Assembly: GCF_018917865.1 (NCBI RefSeq)
Contig: NZ_JAHLPM010000007.1
Span: 62,001-126,000, forward strand
Source of the DNA: Tissierella simiarum
GTDB taxonomy: Bacteria > Bacillota > Clostridia > Tissierellales > Tissierellaceae
Reading direction: 5' to 3'
DNA length: 64,000 nucleotides
Under the pieces are notes generated by a model that saw only the letters and a program-made list of their open reading frames with translations, made no database searches and was not told the DNA's origin. Shown here one piece after another: positions 43,374-53,904 of the stretch. How positions within the stretch are numbered: position 1 is the first letter of the stretch; every line of letters begins with the position of its first letter. Made by a program: the position numbers and the translations under genes.

Positions 43374-45209
43374 CTACTGATGTGTTTTTAACTCTTTGTC
43401 TAATTCTGTTATTTCTATACATAAGCTCTTGAATCTCTCAACATCTCCTTCATTTTTTTCTTTTTTCTTCTCAATCTCCTGTATTTCTTCTATGATTTTC
43501 TTTCTTCTATTTTCTAGCTTCCAATATACTATCGTATTGACTAAATCATCAATTATTTGCCTAATACTTTCAGGTAAAAAGTTTAATTTTCTTTCAAATA
43601 TACTATTTAGAATATCTATATCCATATTAGGTTTTTCTCTAATTTTCTTATATAAAGATATTTCATTTAAAATATCTTCTTTTTCATATTCTTCAGTAAT
43701 CAATTGTCCTATTTCCCTACACTCATAATTTTCAATTTCTTCCAAAGAAATTTTTTGATTTATCAATTCAAAATAATCTTTATCATATATCATCAATTTA
43801 ATTAAATCTATTTCTGCTGTTAAATAAGCTGAAGGTAATATAGGCTTTACTGGGGAAATATTATCTTTTATATTTTTGTTTTTCTGAGCATACTTGTCCT
43901 TGTAAGTATTGCTATATGGAACTTTGTCAATTTTCCCAAAAACTTCTTTCTCTATAGCTTCCTTTGAAATATTAGTTTCTTTAGATATTTTATCTATATA
44001 TACATCTTTTTCAATAGGGCTTTTTAATTCTTTTATAATTTGAGCAATTCCTCTAGTAAACTTTATCTTATCTTCTGCTTTATTTAGATCATATTTTTGT
44101 TTATTTATATATACCTTAAAATCTATATGAGTTAAAGCTTCATTAAATAGCTTTTCAAAACCTTCTATACCTTTTTCTTTTATAAAATCATCTGGATCCT
44201 TTCCAGAGGGTAACATAATTATTTTAGGATCAATACCTTCCTTTAGAAAAAGTTGGATAGCCTTAGTTGTAGCATTTATACCAGCTAAATCTGAATCATA
44301 ACAGATATATATACTTTCTCCATACCTTTTTATAAGCTTAACTTGACTTTCAGTTAATGCCGTTCCTAAACTGGCTACTCCATAATTTATTCCATTATTA
44401 TATAAAGAAATAACATCCATATATCCTTCAACTAATACAATTCTCTTCCTATTAGAATACTTATTTAATAAATTTAAACCGTAAAGCTGATTTCCTTTGC
44501 TAAATACTATAGTATCTTGAGAATTTAGGTACTTTGGCATTGAATTATCTAGTACTCTTCCTCCAAAACCTACAACTCTAGACTTAGTATCTATTATAGG
44601 AAACATTATCCGATTTCTAAACTTATCATAGTATCCATTATCTCCTTTTTTCTTACCTATCAATCCTGTTTTTTCTATCTCTTCCTGAGTATATCCCTTT
44701 TCTCTTAAATAATTATATAAACTATCCCAATTATTTAAAGAATAACCTAAACCAAACTGTTTTATTACTTTTTTATTAATATTTCTTCTTTTTAAATACT
44801 GTAATGCAGTTTCATTATTATTTAAATTATTTAGGAAGAATAAGGCAGCTTCTCTATTAATTTTGTAGCATTTATTTTTTTCATCAATATATTTATTATT
44901 AATTTTTTTATTTTCCTCTATGGGAATACCTAATTTATCTGCTAAAAATTTTATTGCTTCGGGAAAAGATAAGTTTTCCATCTTCATTATAAATGTTACT
45001 GCATCCCCTCCTTCTCCACATCCAAAACAGTGATATAACCGTTTTGTTTCAGAAACAGTAAAAGATGGAGTTTTTTCATTGTGAAAAGGGCATAAGCCTA
45101 CATAATTAGACCCGGTTTTCCTTAAAGGAACATAATCAGATACAATATTTACTATGTCACAACTATCTCTTACCTTTTCAATTGTTTCATCATTAATATA
45201 AATTGACAT
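43374..45209 (-). CDS. dnaG: DNA primase
   Basis: The ATG at 45207-45209 follows AGGTGAT. The 611-residue protein has a CHC2 zinc finger (CPFHNEKTPSF... YHCFGCGEGG, about 40-65), the TOPRIM core (VLVEGYMDVISL; CYDSDLAG) and a C-terminal helicase-binding part of about 160 residues. It lays RNA primers for replication forks. Confidence 0.97.
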   Translation of the reverse strand: MSIYINDETIEKVRDSCDIVNIVSDYVPLRKTGSNYVGLCPFHNEKTPSFTVSETKRLYHCFGCGEGGDAVTFIMKMENLSFPEAIKFLADKLGIPIEENKKINNKYIDEKNKCYKINREAALFFLNNLNNNETALQYLKRRNINKKVIKQFGLGYSLNNWDSLYNYLREKGYTQEEIEKTGLIGKKKGDNGYYDKFRNRIMFPIIDTKSRVVGFGGRVLDNSMPKYLNSQDTIVFSKGNQLYGLNLLNKYSNRKRIVLVEGYMDVISLYNNGINYGVASLGTALTESQVKLIKRYGESIYICYDSDLAGINATTKAIQLFLKEGIDPKIIMLPSGKDPDDFIKEKGIEGFEKLFNEALTHIDFKVYINKQKYDLNKAEDKIKFTRGIAQIIKELKSPIEKDVYIDKISKETNISKEAIEKEVFGKIDKVPYSNTYKDKYAQKNKNIKDNISPVKPILPSAYLTAEIDLIKLMIYDKDYFELINQKISLEEIENYECREIGQLITEEYEKEDILNEISLYKKIREKPNMDIDILNSIFERKLNFLPESIRQIIDDLVNTIVYWKLENRRKKIIEEIQEIEKKKEKNEGDVERFKSLCIEITELDKELKTHQ

Positions 45210-45296
45210 AATATCACCTAATAGCTTCACCTACCAATAATAAAATCAAAAACACTTAAATTATATTCGACATAAAAGTTAATAATCCTTCTTTTT

Positions 45297-46313
45297 TTAA
45301 TATTTTTCCCATGGCTTCGGAATAAAAAGACTCGTAAATAAATTAACTACATATCTATCCGTCATACCAGCAATATAGTCACATATAATATCTTCTAATG
45401 TACAGTCTTCATTTTTATAAAGATTTAAGTGTTCTTTTGGTAAATAGTGATTATTTTTTAAATAATATTTATAGAGCTGCTCTATTAAGTATTTAGCTTT
45501 ATCTTCTTCTCCTTTAGCAGCTTTATTATAATATACTCTATTAAACATAAAATCTCGTAACTTTTCCGTACATTGACCTATTTCTTCACTCATAAATATA
45601 GCATTTTTTTCAATGCTACTTTCAATGATATCTAAAATCATGGTATTAATTCTTTCTCCATGAGTTTTCCCTAACATTTCTATACAATCTTTAGGTAAAT
45701 CTTCATTACTTATAATTTTTGCTCTTATAGCATCATCTATATCATGGTTTATATAAGCAATTCTATCTGCAAACTTTAGTATTTGACCTTCTAGAGTTTT
45801 ACTTTTATTTTCACCAGAATGATTTAGTATACCTTCTCTTACTTCATAAGTCAAATTAAGTCCGACTCTATTATCTCTATGTTCTAAAAAATCCACGACT
45901 CTTATACTTTGTTCATTATGCTTAAAACCGCTAGGATGCAGTTCATTTAATACACTTTCTCCTGTATGACCAAAAGGAGTATGCCCAAGATCATGTCCAA
46001 GAGAAATAGCTTCAACTAAATCTTCATTGAGCCTTAAAGATCTAGCTAAAGTTCTAGCTATTTGTGCCACTTCCAAAGTATGTGTTAATCTTGTCCTAAA
46101 GTGGTCACCTTCAGGAGCTATAAATACTTGAGTTTTATGTTTCAATCTTCTAAAAGATTTAGAATGGATTATTCTATCCCTATCTCTTTGAAAATCAGTT
46201 CTGACATGACATTTTTCTTCTTTAATTTGTCTTCCTATTGAATTTTCACTTAGCATAGCATAAGGAGATAAAGTTTTTCTTTCGATTTCTTCTGTATGTA
46301 ATCTAATTGTCAT
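45297..46313 (-). CDS. dgt: dGTP triphosphohydrolase-like HD protein
   Basis: The 338-residue HD-domain protein has RTRLTHTLEVAQIARTLA and SLGHDLGHTPFGHTGE, the metal and nucleotide residues of the dGTPase family. It hydrolyses dNTPs to nucleoside and triphosphate, keeping pools in check. It precedes dnaG by 87 bases on the same strand. Bacillus lacks a dgt gene at this place, so this is a Clostridia-type variant of the locus. Confidence 0.94.
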   Translation of the reverse strand: MTIRLHTEEIERKTLSPYAMLSENSIGRQIKEEKCHVRTDFQRDRDRIIHSKSFRRLKHKTQVFIAPEGDHFRTRLTHTLEVAQIARTLARSLRLNEDLVEAISLGHDLGHTPFGHTGESVLNELHPSGFKHNEQSIRVVDFLEHRDNRVGLNLTYEVREGILNHSGENKSKTLEGQILKFADRIAYINHDIDDAIRAKIISNEDLPKDCIEMLGKTHGERINTMILDIIESSIEKNAIFMSEEIGQCTEKLRDFMFNRVYYNKAAKGEEDKAKYLIEQLYKYYLKNNHYLPKEHLNLYKNEDCTLEDIICDYIAGMTDRYVVNLFTSLFIPKPWEKY

Positions 46314-46510
46314 AGAATAATCCCTCCTTAATGATTCTTATATAATAATGTTAAATATAAATTTTTATCCTATAAAAAATTGATTCTATTGAAAATCTAT
46401 AAAGATTTCAATACCATAAGGTACATGCTATATATATACAACATAACTTATTATAATCCTTCAAGATTTTAAAATTTTTATATTATTTTTTACAATTATA
46501 TAAAATGAAT

Positions 46511-46540
46511 AAAAAGAAGTGCTGTATTTACAACACTTCT
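46511..46540 (-). terminator. Terminator after the PPDK regulatory gene
   Basis: AGAAGTG/CACTTCT arms plus inner TGTA/TACA pairing are followed by T residues on the minus strand. The hairpin overlaps the stop of the gene. Confidence 0.8.
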
Positions 46541-47366
46541 AATCTAGCATTTCCTCTCCAAAATTCTTCTTCATATGATCAATAATAATCCCTGCTGTTT
46601 CTTCTACTGCTTTATTAGATACATCTATAACCTTACAACCTAGTCTTTCCATTAATTTCTTAGAATATTCCAATTCTAAATTAATTCTGTCTATACTTGC
46701 ATAATTAGCATTATTGTTTAAACCAAGAGATTTTAATCTTTCTTGTCTAATTTCATTTAGTTTAAATGGATTAGCTATTAATCCTATTACTCTCTTTTTA
46801 TCCTTCAAAAAAAGTTCTTCAGGTGCTGGCACTTCAGGTACTAAAGGTACATTGGCTACTTTAAAGTTCTTATGGGCTAAATACATACTTAAAGGGGTCT
46901 TTGAAGTTCTTGATACACCTACCAGCACAATATCTGCCTTTTTAATACCTCTGGTATCCTTTCCATCATCGTATTTCACAGCAAACTCTACTGCTTCTAC
47001 TTTTTTGAAATATTTTTCATCTAATCGCCTTATTAGCCCAGATTCTCTCTTTGGCTGATATCCTAATACTTGTTCTATAGCATCTAGAGCTGGCGACATT
47101 AAGTCTACTGTCGGTATATTATATTCATTTCCTTTTTCAATAATATATTTTCGCAAGCGTTCTATAACTATAGTATATATCAATATACTATGTTCACTTT
47201 TAGCTTCTTGAAATATTTCATATATTTGATTTTCATCAGTTATATAAGGAAATCGCCTGACTTCATACTTCTCTGGGTTAAATTGACTAATCGCTGCTTT
47301 TGCTACTTGTTCTCCAGTTTCACCTATAGAGTCAGATAATACATATACAGTAATATTCTTATCCAT
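46539..47366 (-). CDS. Pyruvate, phosphate dikinase regulatory protein (kinase/phosphatase)
   Basis: The 275-residue DUF299 protein has the N-terminal SDSIGETGEQVAKAA block and the P-loop-like VGVSRTSKTPLSMYLA (about 150-165). It phosphorylates PPDK with ADP and also removes that phosphate with Pi. Bacillus YqfL sits beside ccpN in the same way. PPDK itself is not in the window. It starts 12 bases after the ccpN-like gene. Confidence 0.94.
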   Translation of the reverse strand: MDKNITVYVLSDSIGETGEQVAKAAISQFNPEKYEVRRFPYITDENQIYEIFQEAKSEHSILIYTIVIERLRKYIIEKGNEYNIPTVDLMSPALDAIEQVLGYQPKRESGLIRRLDEKYFKKVEAVEFAVKYDDGKDTRGIKKADIVLVGVSRTSKTPLSMYLAHKNFKVANVPLVPEVPAPEELFLKDKKRVIGLIANPFKLNEIRQERLKSLGLNNNANYASIDRINLELEYSKKLMERLGCKVIDVSNKAVEETAGIIIDHMKKNFGEEMLD

Positions 47367-47377
47367 AACTTAACCCC

Positions 47378-48016
47378 CTAACTATTTATACCTAATTCTA
47401 CAAACAACCTAGTTATCGTAGTCTTAGTAACTCGTCCAACAACCTTATAATTTCTTTTATCCCTATCTATCTCTTCAACTACTGGTAAACTATCAATTTC
47501 ATGCTCTATAAGTTTTATAGCTGCACTTAAAATACTATCCTCAGATTTAACAAAAACTATATTTGGCATTCGAGTCATTATTACCCCTACTGGAATCTTA
47601 TGTAAATCCGTACCCCCTATAGCATTTTTTAAGAAATCCTTTCTAGATACAACACCTGATATATATCCATTATTTGTAATGAATATGGAACTTACATCCT
47701 CTAAAAACATTGTAACTATGGCGTCGTATAGACTAGTTTCTTCACTCACTACTATAGGAATGGATTTCACATCAGCCACTTTTATACCCTTTATCTTTTC
47801 CGAAATAAAACTTAAAGTAGTCTTCCCAGTATAAAAATAGCCTACCTTAGGTCTTGCATCTAATATACCAGACATAGTTAATATAGCTAAATCTGGTCTC
47901 AAGGTTGCTCTAGTTAATTCTAATTTTTTAGCAATAGCTTCACTAGTTATTGGTTGACCTTCCTTTACTATATCAACTATCTTTTCTTGCCTTTCACTTA
48001 ATTGAATAATGATCAC
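47378..48016 (-). CDS. ccpN: CcpN-like repressor: HTH plus CBS pair
   Basis: The protein of about 212 residues has a winged helix at the N-terminus (LSERQEKIVDIVKEGQPITS, then LTRATLRPDLAIL) and two CBS domains (about 80-135 and 145-205). CcpN in Bacillus represses gluconeogenic genes and senses ATP/ADP. The start is uncertain: GTG codons at 48019 and 48016 and a following ATC/ATT all lie close to the AAGGGTGG site. I take GTG at 48014-48016. Confidence 0.88.
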   Translation of the reverse strand: MIIIQLSERQEKIVDIVKEGQPITSEAIAKKLELTRATLRPDLAILTMSGILDARPKVGYFYTGKTTLSFISEKIKGIKVADVKSIPIVVSEETSLYDAIVTMFLEDVSSIFITNNGYISGVVSRKDFLKNAIGGTDLHKIPVGVIMTRMPNIVFVKSEDSILSAAIKLIEHEIDSLPVVEEIDRDKRNYKVVGRVTKTTITRLFVELGINS

Positions 48017-48042
48017 CACCCTTGAATTTTTGGGCTATATTA

Positions 48043-48063
48043 AAGCCCACAAATAGTGGGCTT
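48043..48063 (-). terminator. Hairpin after glyS
   Basis: AAGCCCAC/GTGGGCTT arms with a 5-base loop begin at the glyS stop. A competing GGGCT/AGCCC pairing lies just beyond. The T-run is poor, so some read-through into the ccpN-like gene is likely. Confidence 0.55.
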
Positions 48064-50143
48064 ATTTGTTTACAATTTTTGATAAATCACAAATCAGCAA
48101 CATAGTATCGTATATTTTCTTTAATAGGCCTAATCTATTATCTCTTATATCTTCATCTTCCACCATGACCATTACATTGTCAAAAAATTTATCTACTGGT
48201 TCTCTTAGTACTACAAATTGATCTAAAGCTTTATCATATTCTTTTTTATTAATAAAACTTATGACCTTTTCTTCAATGTTGTTGAAAGTATCATAAAGAT
48301 TTATCTCTTCTTCTTCTATAAATAAATCTCTCTTTACTTCATCAGTTATAGCTTTTTCAGCTAAATTAGATACTCTATTAAAGGCTGATAAGATTTCTGA
48401 TAATCCATCTTTACTTAACCACTCATTTAATTTATCTGCTCTAATTCTCATGTCATAAATATCATCAGTCTTTGTACTAATCACTGCATCTATTATATCA
48501 TATCTTATCCCCATATCCATGAACATATTTTTTATTCTTCCATTAAAGAATTCTGTTATTTCTAGCTTCACCTTGTTATAATCGAAAGCTAGCCCATTTT
48601 CTTCTACATATATATAGAGAGCAAATTCTATCAGTTCACTTAAAGATAGATTAAGTTTCTTATCTAGAATTATATTTATTATACCTAAAGCTTGCCTTCT
48701 TAACCCAAAAGGATCTTGAGAGCCAGTAGGTTGTATTCCTATAGCAAAGGAACCTGCTATAGAATCTAATTTATCCCCGATACTTAAAATAGCTCCAGCT
48801 GTAGTAGTTGGAAGTTCATCTCCAGAATATCTAGGTAAGTATTGTTCATAAATTGCTAAACTTACAATTTCATTTTCTCCTGATGTTTTTGCATACTCCA
48901 TACCCATTTTTCCTTGAAGTTCTGTAAACTCGCTCACCATTTTAGTTACTAAATCTGCTTTAGAAAGATATCCTGCTCTATCTATATTATTCTCTGTATC
49001 TTCTCCTACTTCTAAATAACCACCAATTTTAGCAGCCAGTTTTTGAACTCTTTTTGTCTTATCATAAAGAGTTCCTAATTTTTCTTGGAAAACAATATTT
49101 TTTAAATCTTCTACATAAGAATCTAGAGGCACTTTAATATCCTCCATATAGAAAAATTTAGCATCTTCCAATCTAGCTCCTAGTACTTTTTCATTTCCTT
49201 TTATAACTGTATCAATAAAGTCCTCATTCCCATTTCTAACAGTTATAAAATACGGCAATAATCTTTTTTTATCATCTACCACGGGAAAAAACCTTAAATG
49301 TTCCTTCATAGGTGTAATAATTACATCTTTTGGCAAACTCAGATACTCTTCTTTTATTCTTCCAATTATAGGAGTAGGATACTCAACAATATTAGTTACT
49401 TCATCTAGTAATGTTTCATCAGGTAATAAATTCCCGCCTTTTTCTTTAGCTAATTTTTCAGATCTGTATTTAATCGTTTCTTTTCTTTTATTTTGATCTA
49501 CTATAACATAATTATCTTTTAATAAATCAAAATATTCATCTACACAATTTATTTCAATTTTATTGCTTCCTAGAAATCTATGGCCTTTCGTTATGTTTGA
49601 TGCTTTAATTCCTTCCAAATCAAAAGGTATTATCTCATCATCTAATAAGGAAACTATCCATCTTATTGGTCTAGCAAATCTAATATTTTTTCCTCCCCAC
49701 TTCATAGATTTAGGAAAAGTAATAGATTTTATTAAATTAATCATATTAATATTTAATACTTCTTTAATATTTTTGCCATTTTTAATAATATTGGCATAAA
49801 CATATTCCTCTCCATTATATTCTTGAATATAAGTATTATTTATTTTTATGTCTTTACCTTTCATAAATCCCAAAAGAGCTTTTGTTGGATTTCCATCATC
49901 ATTAAAAGCTATTCTTTTAGCAGGCCCTTTTAGAGTTTCTTTTAAATCTGCTTGCTTATCTTCTAATCCTTCAGCTACCAATACTAACCTTCTAGGGGTG
50001 GAATATACATTAATTTCTTCATAAGTTACTCTCTCGTCTTTAAATATCTTAGCACAGTTATCCTTTAACTGTTGTAAAGCATCTCTAACGTATCTAGCAG
50101 GTAACTCTTCAACACCTATTTCTAACAAATATTTTTTAGTCAT
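48062..50143 (-). CDS. glyS: Glycyl-tRNA synthetase beta subunit
   Basis: The 693-residue protein has the GlyRS beta start [20 protein letters not shown] and the [17 protein letters not shown] block, with a C-terminal anticodon-binding region. With GlyQ it forms the alpha2beta2 enzyme that charges tRNA-Gly. It overlaps glyQ by 8 bases. Confidence 0.97.
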   Translation of the reverse strand: MTKKYLLEIGVEELPARYVRDALQQLKDNCAKIFKDERVTYEEINVYSTPRRLVLVAEGLEDKQADLKETLKGPAKRIAFNDDGNPTKALLGFMKGKDIKINNTYIQEYNGEEYVYANIIKNGKNIKEVLNINMINLIKSITFPKSMKWGGKNIRFARPIRWIVSLLDDEIIPFDLEGIKASNITKGHRFLGSNKIEINCVDEYFDLLKDNYVIVDQNKRKETIKYRSEKLAKEKGGNLLPDETLLDEVTNIVEYPTPIIGRIKEEYLSLPKDVIITPMKEHLRFFPVVDDKKRLLPYFITVRNGNEDFIDTVIKGNEKVLGARLEDAKFFYMEDIKVPLDSYVEDLKNIVFQEKLGTLYDKTKRVQKLAAKIGGYLEVGEDTENNIDRAGYLSKADLVTKMVSEFTELQGKMGMEYAKTSGENEIVSLAIYEQYLPRYSGDELPTTTAGAILSIGDKLDSIAGSFAIGIQPTGSQDPFGLRRQALGIINIILDKKLNLSLSELIEFALYIYVEENGLAFDYNKVKLEITEFFNGRIKNMFMDMGIRYDIIDAVISTKTDDIYDMRIRADKLNEWLSKDGLSEILSAFNRVSNLAEKAITDEVKRDLFIEEEEINLYDTFNNIEEKVISFINKKEYDKALDQFVVLREPVDKFFDNVMVMVEDEDIRDNRLGLLKKIYDTMLLICDLSKIVNK

Positions 50144-51023
50144 TATCCACGCCCTCCTTTTTTAATAGAGGATATCCCATATCTTTTCTTTGTTCAATAT
50201 ATTTTGCTGCTACTATTCTAGCTAAGTTTCTTACCCTTGCTATATAGTTTGTTCTTTCACTTACACTTATTGCTCCTCTTGCATCTAAAACATTAAAAAC
50301 ATGAGAGCATTTTAAAACATAATCATAGCTTGGTAAAACCAAATCATCTTCTAATATTTTTTTAACTTCCTCTTCATAGGTATTAAATAAACCTTTTAAT
50401 ATCTCTACGTCTGCTTTTTCAAAACTATATACTGAATGTTCATATTCTGCCTTATTAAATATGTCTCCATAAGTAATACCTTCACACCATTTTATATCAA
50501 AAATATTGTCAACATCTTGTAAGTACATGGCAATCCTTTCTAAACCATAAGTAAGCTCTGCTGATTCTAAGTCACAATTTATACTACCTACTTGTTGAAA
50601 ATAAGTAAATTGGGTGATTTCCATTCCATCCAACCATACTTCCCATCCAAGTCCCCAAGCGCCTAGTGTAGGAGCTTCCCAATTGTCCTCAACAAATCTA
50701 ATATCATGCTTAAGAGGGTCAATTCCAATAGCCCTTAGGCTGTCTAGGTATAGTTCCTGCACATCTTCTGGAGACGGTTTTAATATGACTTGAAGTTGAT
50801 GATGTTGATATACACGGTGAGGATTTTCACCATATCTAGCATCTGCAGGTCTTCTTGAAGGCTCCATATATACTACCTTCCAAGGTTCCGGTCCAAGAGC
50901 TCTTAAAAATGTATGGGGATTCATAGTTCCTGCTCCCTTTTCTACATCATAAGGTTCTAATATTATACATCCTTTGCTTCCCCAATAATTGAGTAGTTTC
51001 AGCATTAAATCCTGAAAATACAT
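50136..51023 (-). CDS. glyQ: Glycyl-tRNA synthetase alpha subunit
   Basis: The 295-residue catalytic subunit has class II synthetase motifs: [15 protein letters not shown], the [20 protein letters not shown] loop and the [17 protein letters not shown] stretch. Transcription of glyQS is set by the T-box leader at 51058-51270. Confidence 0.97.
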   Translation of the reverse strand: MYFQDLMLKLLNYWGSKGCIILEPYDVEKGAGTMNPHTFLRALGPEPWKVVYMEPSRRPADARYGENPHRVYQHHQLQVILKPSPEDVQELYLDSLRAIGIDPLKHDIRFVEDNWEAPTLGAWGLGWEVWLDGMEITQFTYFQQVGSINCDLESAELTYGLERIAMYLQDVDNIFDIKWCEGITYGDIFNKAEYEHSVYSFEKADVEILKGLFNTYEEEVKKILEDDLVLPSYDYVLKCSHVFNVLDARGAISVSERTNYIARVRNLARIVAAKYIEQRKDMGYPLLKKEGVDND

Positions 51024-51057
51024 AATTAAACCTCCTTATTTTACCATTTAATTAAAA

Positions 51058-51270
51058 AACAAAAAAAACCTTTACATCCCTATAGGGACGAAAGGTTACT
51101 TCCGCGGTTCCACCCTATTTAACACCTTTAAGGTATCCACTTTATAAAAATATACTCAGAAGTGCCTTTCATCAGCATAATTATATCTAGATTTCACCAT
51201 CCTAGACTCTCTTTAATAATTAATATTGATTAGTTTCTTCATCATAGCATACTTATACAAATTATCTGTG
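51058..51270 (-). promoter_or_regulatory. Glycine T-box leader of glyQS
   Basis: On the minus strand the T-box sequence GGGTGGAACCGCGG lies at 51112-51125 (complement). The leader is short, with stem I and no obvious stem II, like the known glyQS T-boxes. A GGC codon in GAAAGGCACTTC (about 51167-51178) is the likely specifier. A terminator hairpin with a T8 tail (51058-51099) and the competing antiterminator share AACCTTTCGTCC. Uncharged tRNA-Gly should switch glyQS on. Confidence 0.92.
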
Positions 51271-51276
51271 ACTACT

Positions 51277-51305
51277 AATTTAGCAAAAATTTATTTTATT
51301 GTCAA
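51277..51305 (-). promoter_or_regulatory. Sigma-A promoter of glyQS
   Basis: TTGACA (complement of 51300-51305), 17 bases and TAAATT (complement of 51277-51282) lie just ahead of the T-box leader. The -35 box is perfect. Confidence 0.75.
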
Positions 51306-51315
51306 TAGAGTAACT

Positions 51316-51819
51316 TTATTCTCCATCATCATCTTTATGAGTTTCATTATGAGTATTGTCTACAAAATCTTCATTTTTTTCTCTTTTCATTCCTTCTTTA
51401 AATTTTTCCACATTCTTTTCAATTAAATCATTAATTTCAATAATCTCTCCATTTTCTTTTTGGATTTCTAAGCTACATTTAGATAAAAGAGCTGTACTCA
51501 TACCTATTAATGTTAAAGGAGCAGAGATTAGTGTTCCTATAGCTGCTGCAGTAACAGGTATATTCATAATAACATCTCCGTCTTTCTTTATAGTTATCTT
51601 TGTAACGTTACCTTTCTTAACTATCTCTTTTATTCTCTCAACTAATATTTCTCCTTTATTAGTAAAATTCTCTCCAAAAGACTTATTATTTTTATTCTCT
51701 AAAATAATTATTGCCTCTACTATATCACCATTAGCTTCTTCTAAAGCTTCTTTTGCTTCTTTAAAGCTCACACTTGTTCTAGCTACTATGGCATCAATTT
51801 TTTCTAATGTAATGTCCAT
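51316..51819 (-). CDS. DUF4342 protein with UBA-like N-terminus
   Basis: The ATG at 51817-51819 follows GGAGG. The 167-residue protein has a UBA/TS-N-like helix bundle (ITLEKIDAIVARTSVSFKEA, about 3-45), a DUF4342 central part with a hydrophobic stretch (VTAAAIGTLISAPLTLIG) and an acidic C-terminal tail. Function unknown. Position between recO and glyQ recalls the small yqzL gene found there in Bacillus, though it is not the same protein. Confidence 0.85.
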   Translation of the reverse strand: MDITLEKIDAIVARTSVSFKEAKEALEEANGDIVEAIIILENKNNKSFGENFTNKGEILVERIKEIVKKGNVTKITIKKDGDVIMNIPVTAAAIGTLISAPLTLIGMSTALLSKCSLEIQKENGEIIEINDLIEKNVEKFKEGMKREKNEDFVDNTHNETHKDDDGE

Positions 51820-51820
51820 A

Positions 51821-52576
51821 TTAACAACCTCCATTATTCTCTAATGACTTCATTAAATTCAAGGAATTAAATTCTTTTCTATCTATATTGTATAATATAT
51901 ATTTTACCAAGATATCATGTAAATTAAACATGACATCTTTAGGAATATTGATTTGAATTATTTTATTTAATGGCGTATAAAGGAGTGTTTTCATCACTTC
52001 ATACATATATTTATCCATTCTTTCACTATAGGGTTCCATTATGCTACAATTTGAACATATTATTCCACCCTCTTTGATACTAAACTTAATATTTGAAGTA
52101 TCTTCATTTTTACAAACTACACATTTTTCAATATATGGTTTATAACCTAAAAAGGAAATAAATTTCAATTCATAAGATACAATAAATTTCAAAAAATCCT
52201 TGTCTAGTTTAGACAAAACTCTTAAGCCTTTTTCTAAAAGCAAAAATAATTTCTCATTTTCTTCCTCTTCAGGCGTTGATTTTTCAACTAATTCTAGCAT
52301 ATAATATCCATAAATAAGTTTTTCCATATTTTCCCTTATAGAATAAAAAGAATCTATAATATCCGCTTGTGTAATATAATAAAAATTTTTACCCTTATAA
52401 AAATCATACTCATTTAAAGAAAATGGCTGTGTATTAGCTATTAACTGACTTTTTGGTTTATAAGCACCCCTAGCCATAGCATGAATTCTTCCAAATTTCT
52501 TAGTATATATATTCAATATTTTACTAGTTTCTTTAAATCTAATTTCTTTTAACACAATTCCTTGAGTCTTTGACAT
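51821..52576 (-). CDS. recO: DNA repair protein RecO
   Basis: The 251-residue protein starts with the OB fold (TQGIVLKEIRFKETSKILNI) and has a zinc site (CVVCKNE... IICSNC, about 150-175). RecO anneals strands and loads RecA with RecF and RecR. It follows era after 14 bases, the usual Firmicute order. Confidence 0.95.
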   Translation of the reverse strand: MSKTQGIVLKEIRFKETSKILNIYTKKFGRIHAMARGAYKPKSQLIANTQPFSLNEYDFYKGKNFYYITQADIIDSFYSIRENMEKLIYGYYMLELVEKSTPEEEENEKLFLLLEKGLRVLSKLDKDFLKFIVSYELKFISFLGYKPYIEKCVVCKNEDTSNIKFSIKEGGIICSNCSIMEPYSERMDKYMYEVMKTLLYTPLNKIIQINIPKDVMFNLHDILVKYILYNIDRKEFNSLNLMKSLENNGGC

Positions 52577-52590
52577 AATAAACTCCTATC

Positions 52591-53475
52591 TTATTTATAG
52601 CCAAAATATCGAACCTTTCCTTCCTTTTCCCTCCAATTTTTCTCCACCTTAACCCAAATTTGAAGGTTTACTTTACTTCCTAACAAGCTTTCTATTTCTA
52701 TCCTAGCATTTTGCCCTATTTCCTTTAACATTCTACCATTTTTTCCAATGACTATTCCTTTATGAGAATCTTTTTCACAATATATAGTAGCGAATACATC
52801 TATAATATCTTTATTTCCCCTTTCCTTTATTCCATCAATATCTACAAAAATACCATGAGGAACTTCTTCTTCTAAATTTATTAAAGCTTTTTCTCTAATA
52901 ATTTCAGATATTATAAGTCTTTCTGGTTGATCTGTTATCATATCCTCTGGAAAATACTGAGGTCCTTCTGGGATTATTTTTTTTAATGTATCTATATATT
53001 TGTCTATGTTTAAATGATTTATAGCTGATATCGGAATAATTTCTTGAAACATTTCCATTTTATTGTACTTATCTATTAACTTCATAATTTCTTCATTATT
53101 TAACTTATCTGTTTTATTTATAAGTAAGACTATAGGTGTGCTAATATCCTTTATTTCTTTAATTATATAACTATCAAGAGCTCCAGTTTCCATACTATCA
53201 TCAACCATAAAAGTAACTACATCTACTTCTTCTAAAGTACTCTTAGAAACTTTTAGCATATATTCACCCAATTTGTTTTTAGGCATTTGGATTCCTGGTG
53301 TATCTAAAAATACAATTTGAAAGTCATCTCCTGTATATACTAATTGAATCTTATTTCTAGTAGTCTGAGGTTTATCTGAAATTATGGATATCTTCTCTCC
53401 AATAACCTTATTTAAAAGTGTAGATTTTCCCACATTAGGTCTTCCTATAACTGTTACGAATCCTGATTTATACAT
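52591..53475 (-). CDS. era: GTPase Era
   Basis: I use the ATG at 53473-53475, six bases after AGGAGTG. The 294-residue protein has the GTPase motifs GRPNVGKSTLLN, DTPGIQMPKNKLG and NKTDKL, and a C-terminal KH domain (IVIGKNGRMLKEIGQNAR). Era assists 16S rRNA processing and 30S assembly. The start overlaps the end of cdd by 8 bases. Confidence 0.97.
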   Translation of the reverse strand: MYKSGFVTVIGRPNVGKSTLLNKVIGEKISIISDKPQTTRNKIQLVYTGDDFQIVFLDTPGIQMPKNKLGEYMLKVSKSTLEEVDVVTFMVDDSMETGALDSYIIKEIKDISTPIVLLINKTDKLNNEEIMKLIDKYNKMEMFQEIIPISAINHLNIDKYIDTLKKIIPEGPQYFPEDMITDQPERLIISEIIREKALINLEEEVPHGIFVDIDGIKERGNKDIIDVFATIYCEKDSHKGIVIGKNGRMLKEIGQNARIEIESLLGSKVNLQIWVKVEKNWREKEGKVRYFGYK

Positions 53476-53887
53476 TTTTTTCACTCCTATTTTCTAATTC
53501 TTGTAAGTTTTCTGGTCCAAAGCTATAAGGAAGTAATTCATCTAATTTATATTCTTTGTAATCATCTTCAGAATTAGCAATTATAACTAGAGCATCTTTA
53601 CCAAACTCTCTAATAACTTGTCTGCACACTCCACATGGATAAGTAAAGTTCGCATCTCCTACTATAGCTATTGCTTTTACTTTTTGATGTCCTTCTGATA
53701 TGGCTTTAAATATTGCTGTTCTTTCTGCACATATGGTAGGTGAGTAAGAAGAAATTTCTATATTACAGCCAGTAAATATTTCATCATCTTCTGTAAGCAA
53801 CGCTGCCCCTACATGAAAGTTTGAATAAGGTACATAAGCCATTTTCTGTGCATCTAAAGCTTTTCTTATAAGTGCTTTTTTATCCAT
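53468..53887 (-). CDS. cdd: Cytidine deaminase
   Basis: The 139-residue tetrameric-type deaminase has the zinc motif CAERTAIFKAI with the catalytic Glu and the PCGVCRQV pair of cysteines. It turns cytidine and deoxycytidine into uridine and deoxyuridine for salvage. It lies between dgk and era as in Bacillus. Confidence 0.96.
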   Translation of the reverse strand: MDKKALIRKALDAQKMAYVPYSNFHVGAALLTEDDEIFTGCNIEISSYSPTICAERTAIFKAISEGHQKVKAIAIVGDANFTYPCGVCRQVIREFGKDALVIIANSEDDYKEYKLDELLPYSFGPENLQELENRSEKNV

Positions 53888-53904
53888 CTCATCACTCCCT
53901 ATAA

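Noticed and set aside
51356-51844. Plus-strand frame of 162 residues opposite the DUF4342 gene
   Set aside because: It is a shadow of the minus-strand gene, which has GGAGG and a recognisable UBA-like start.
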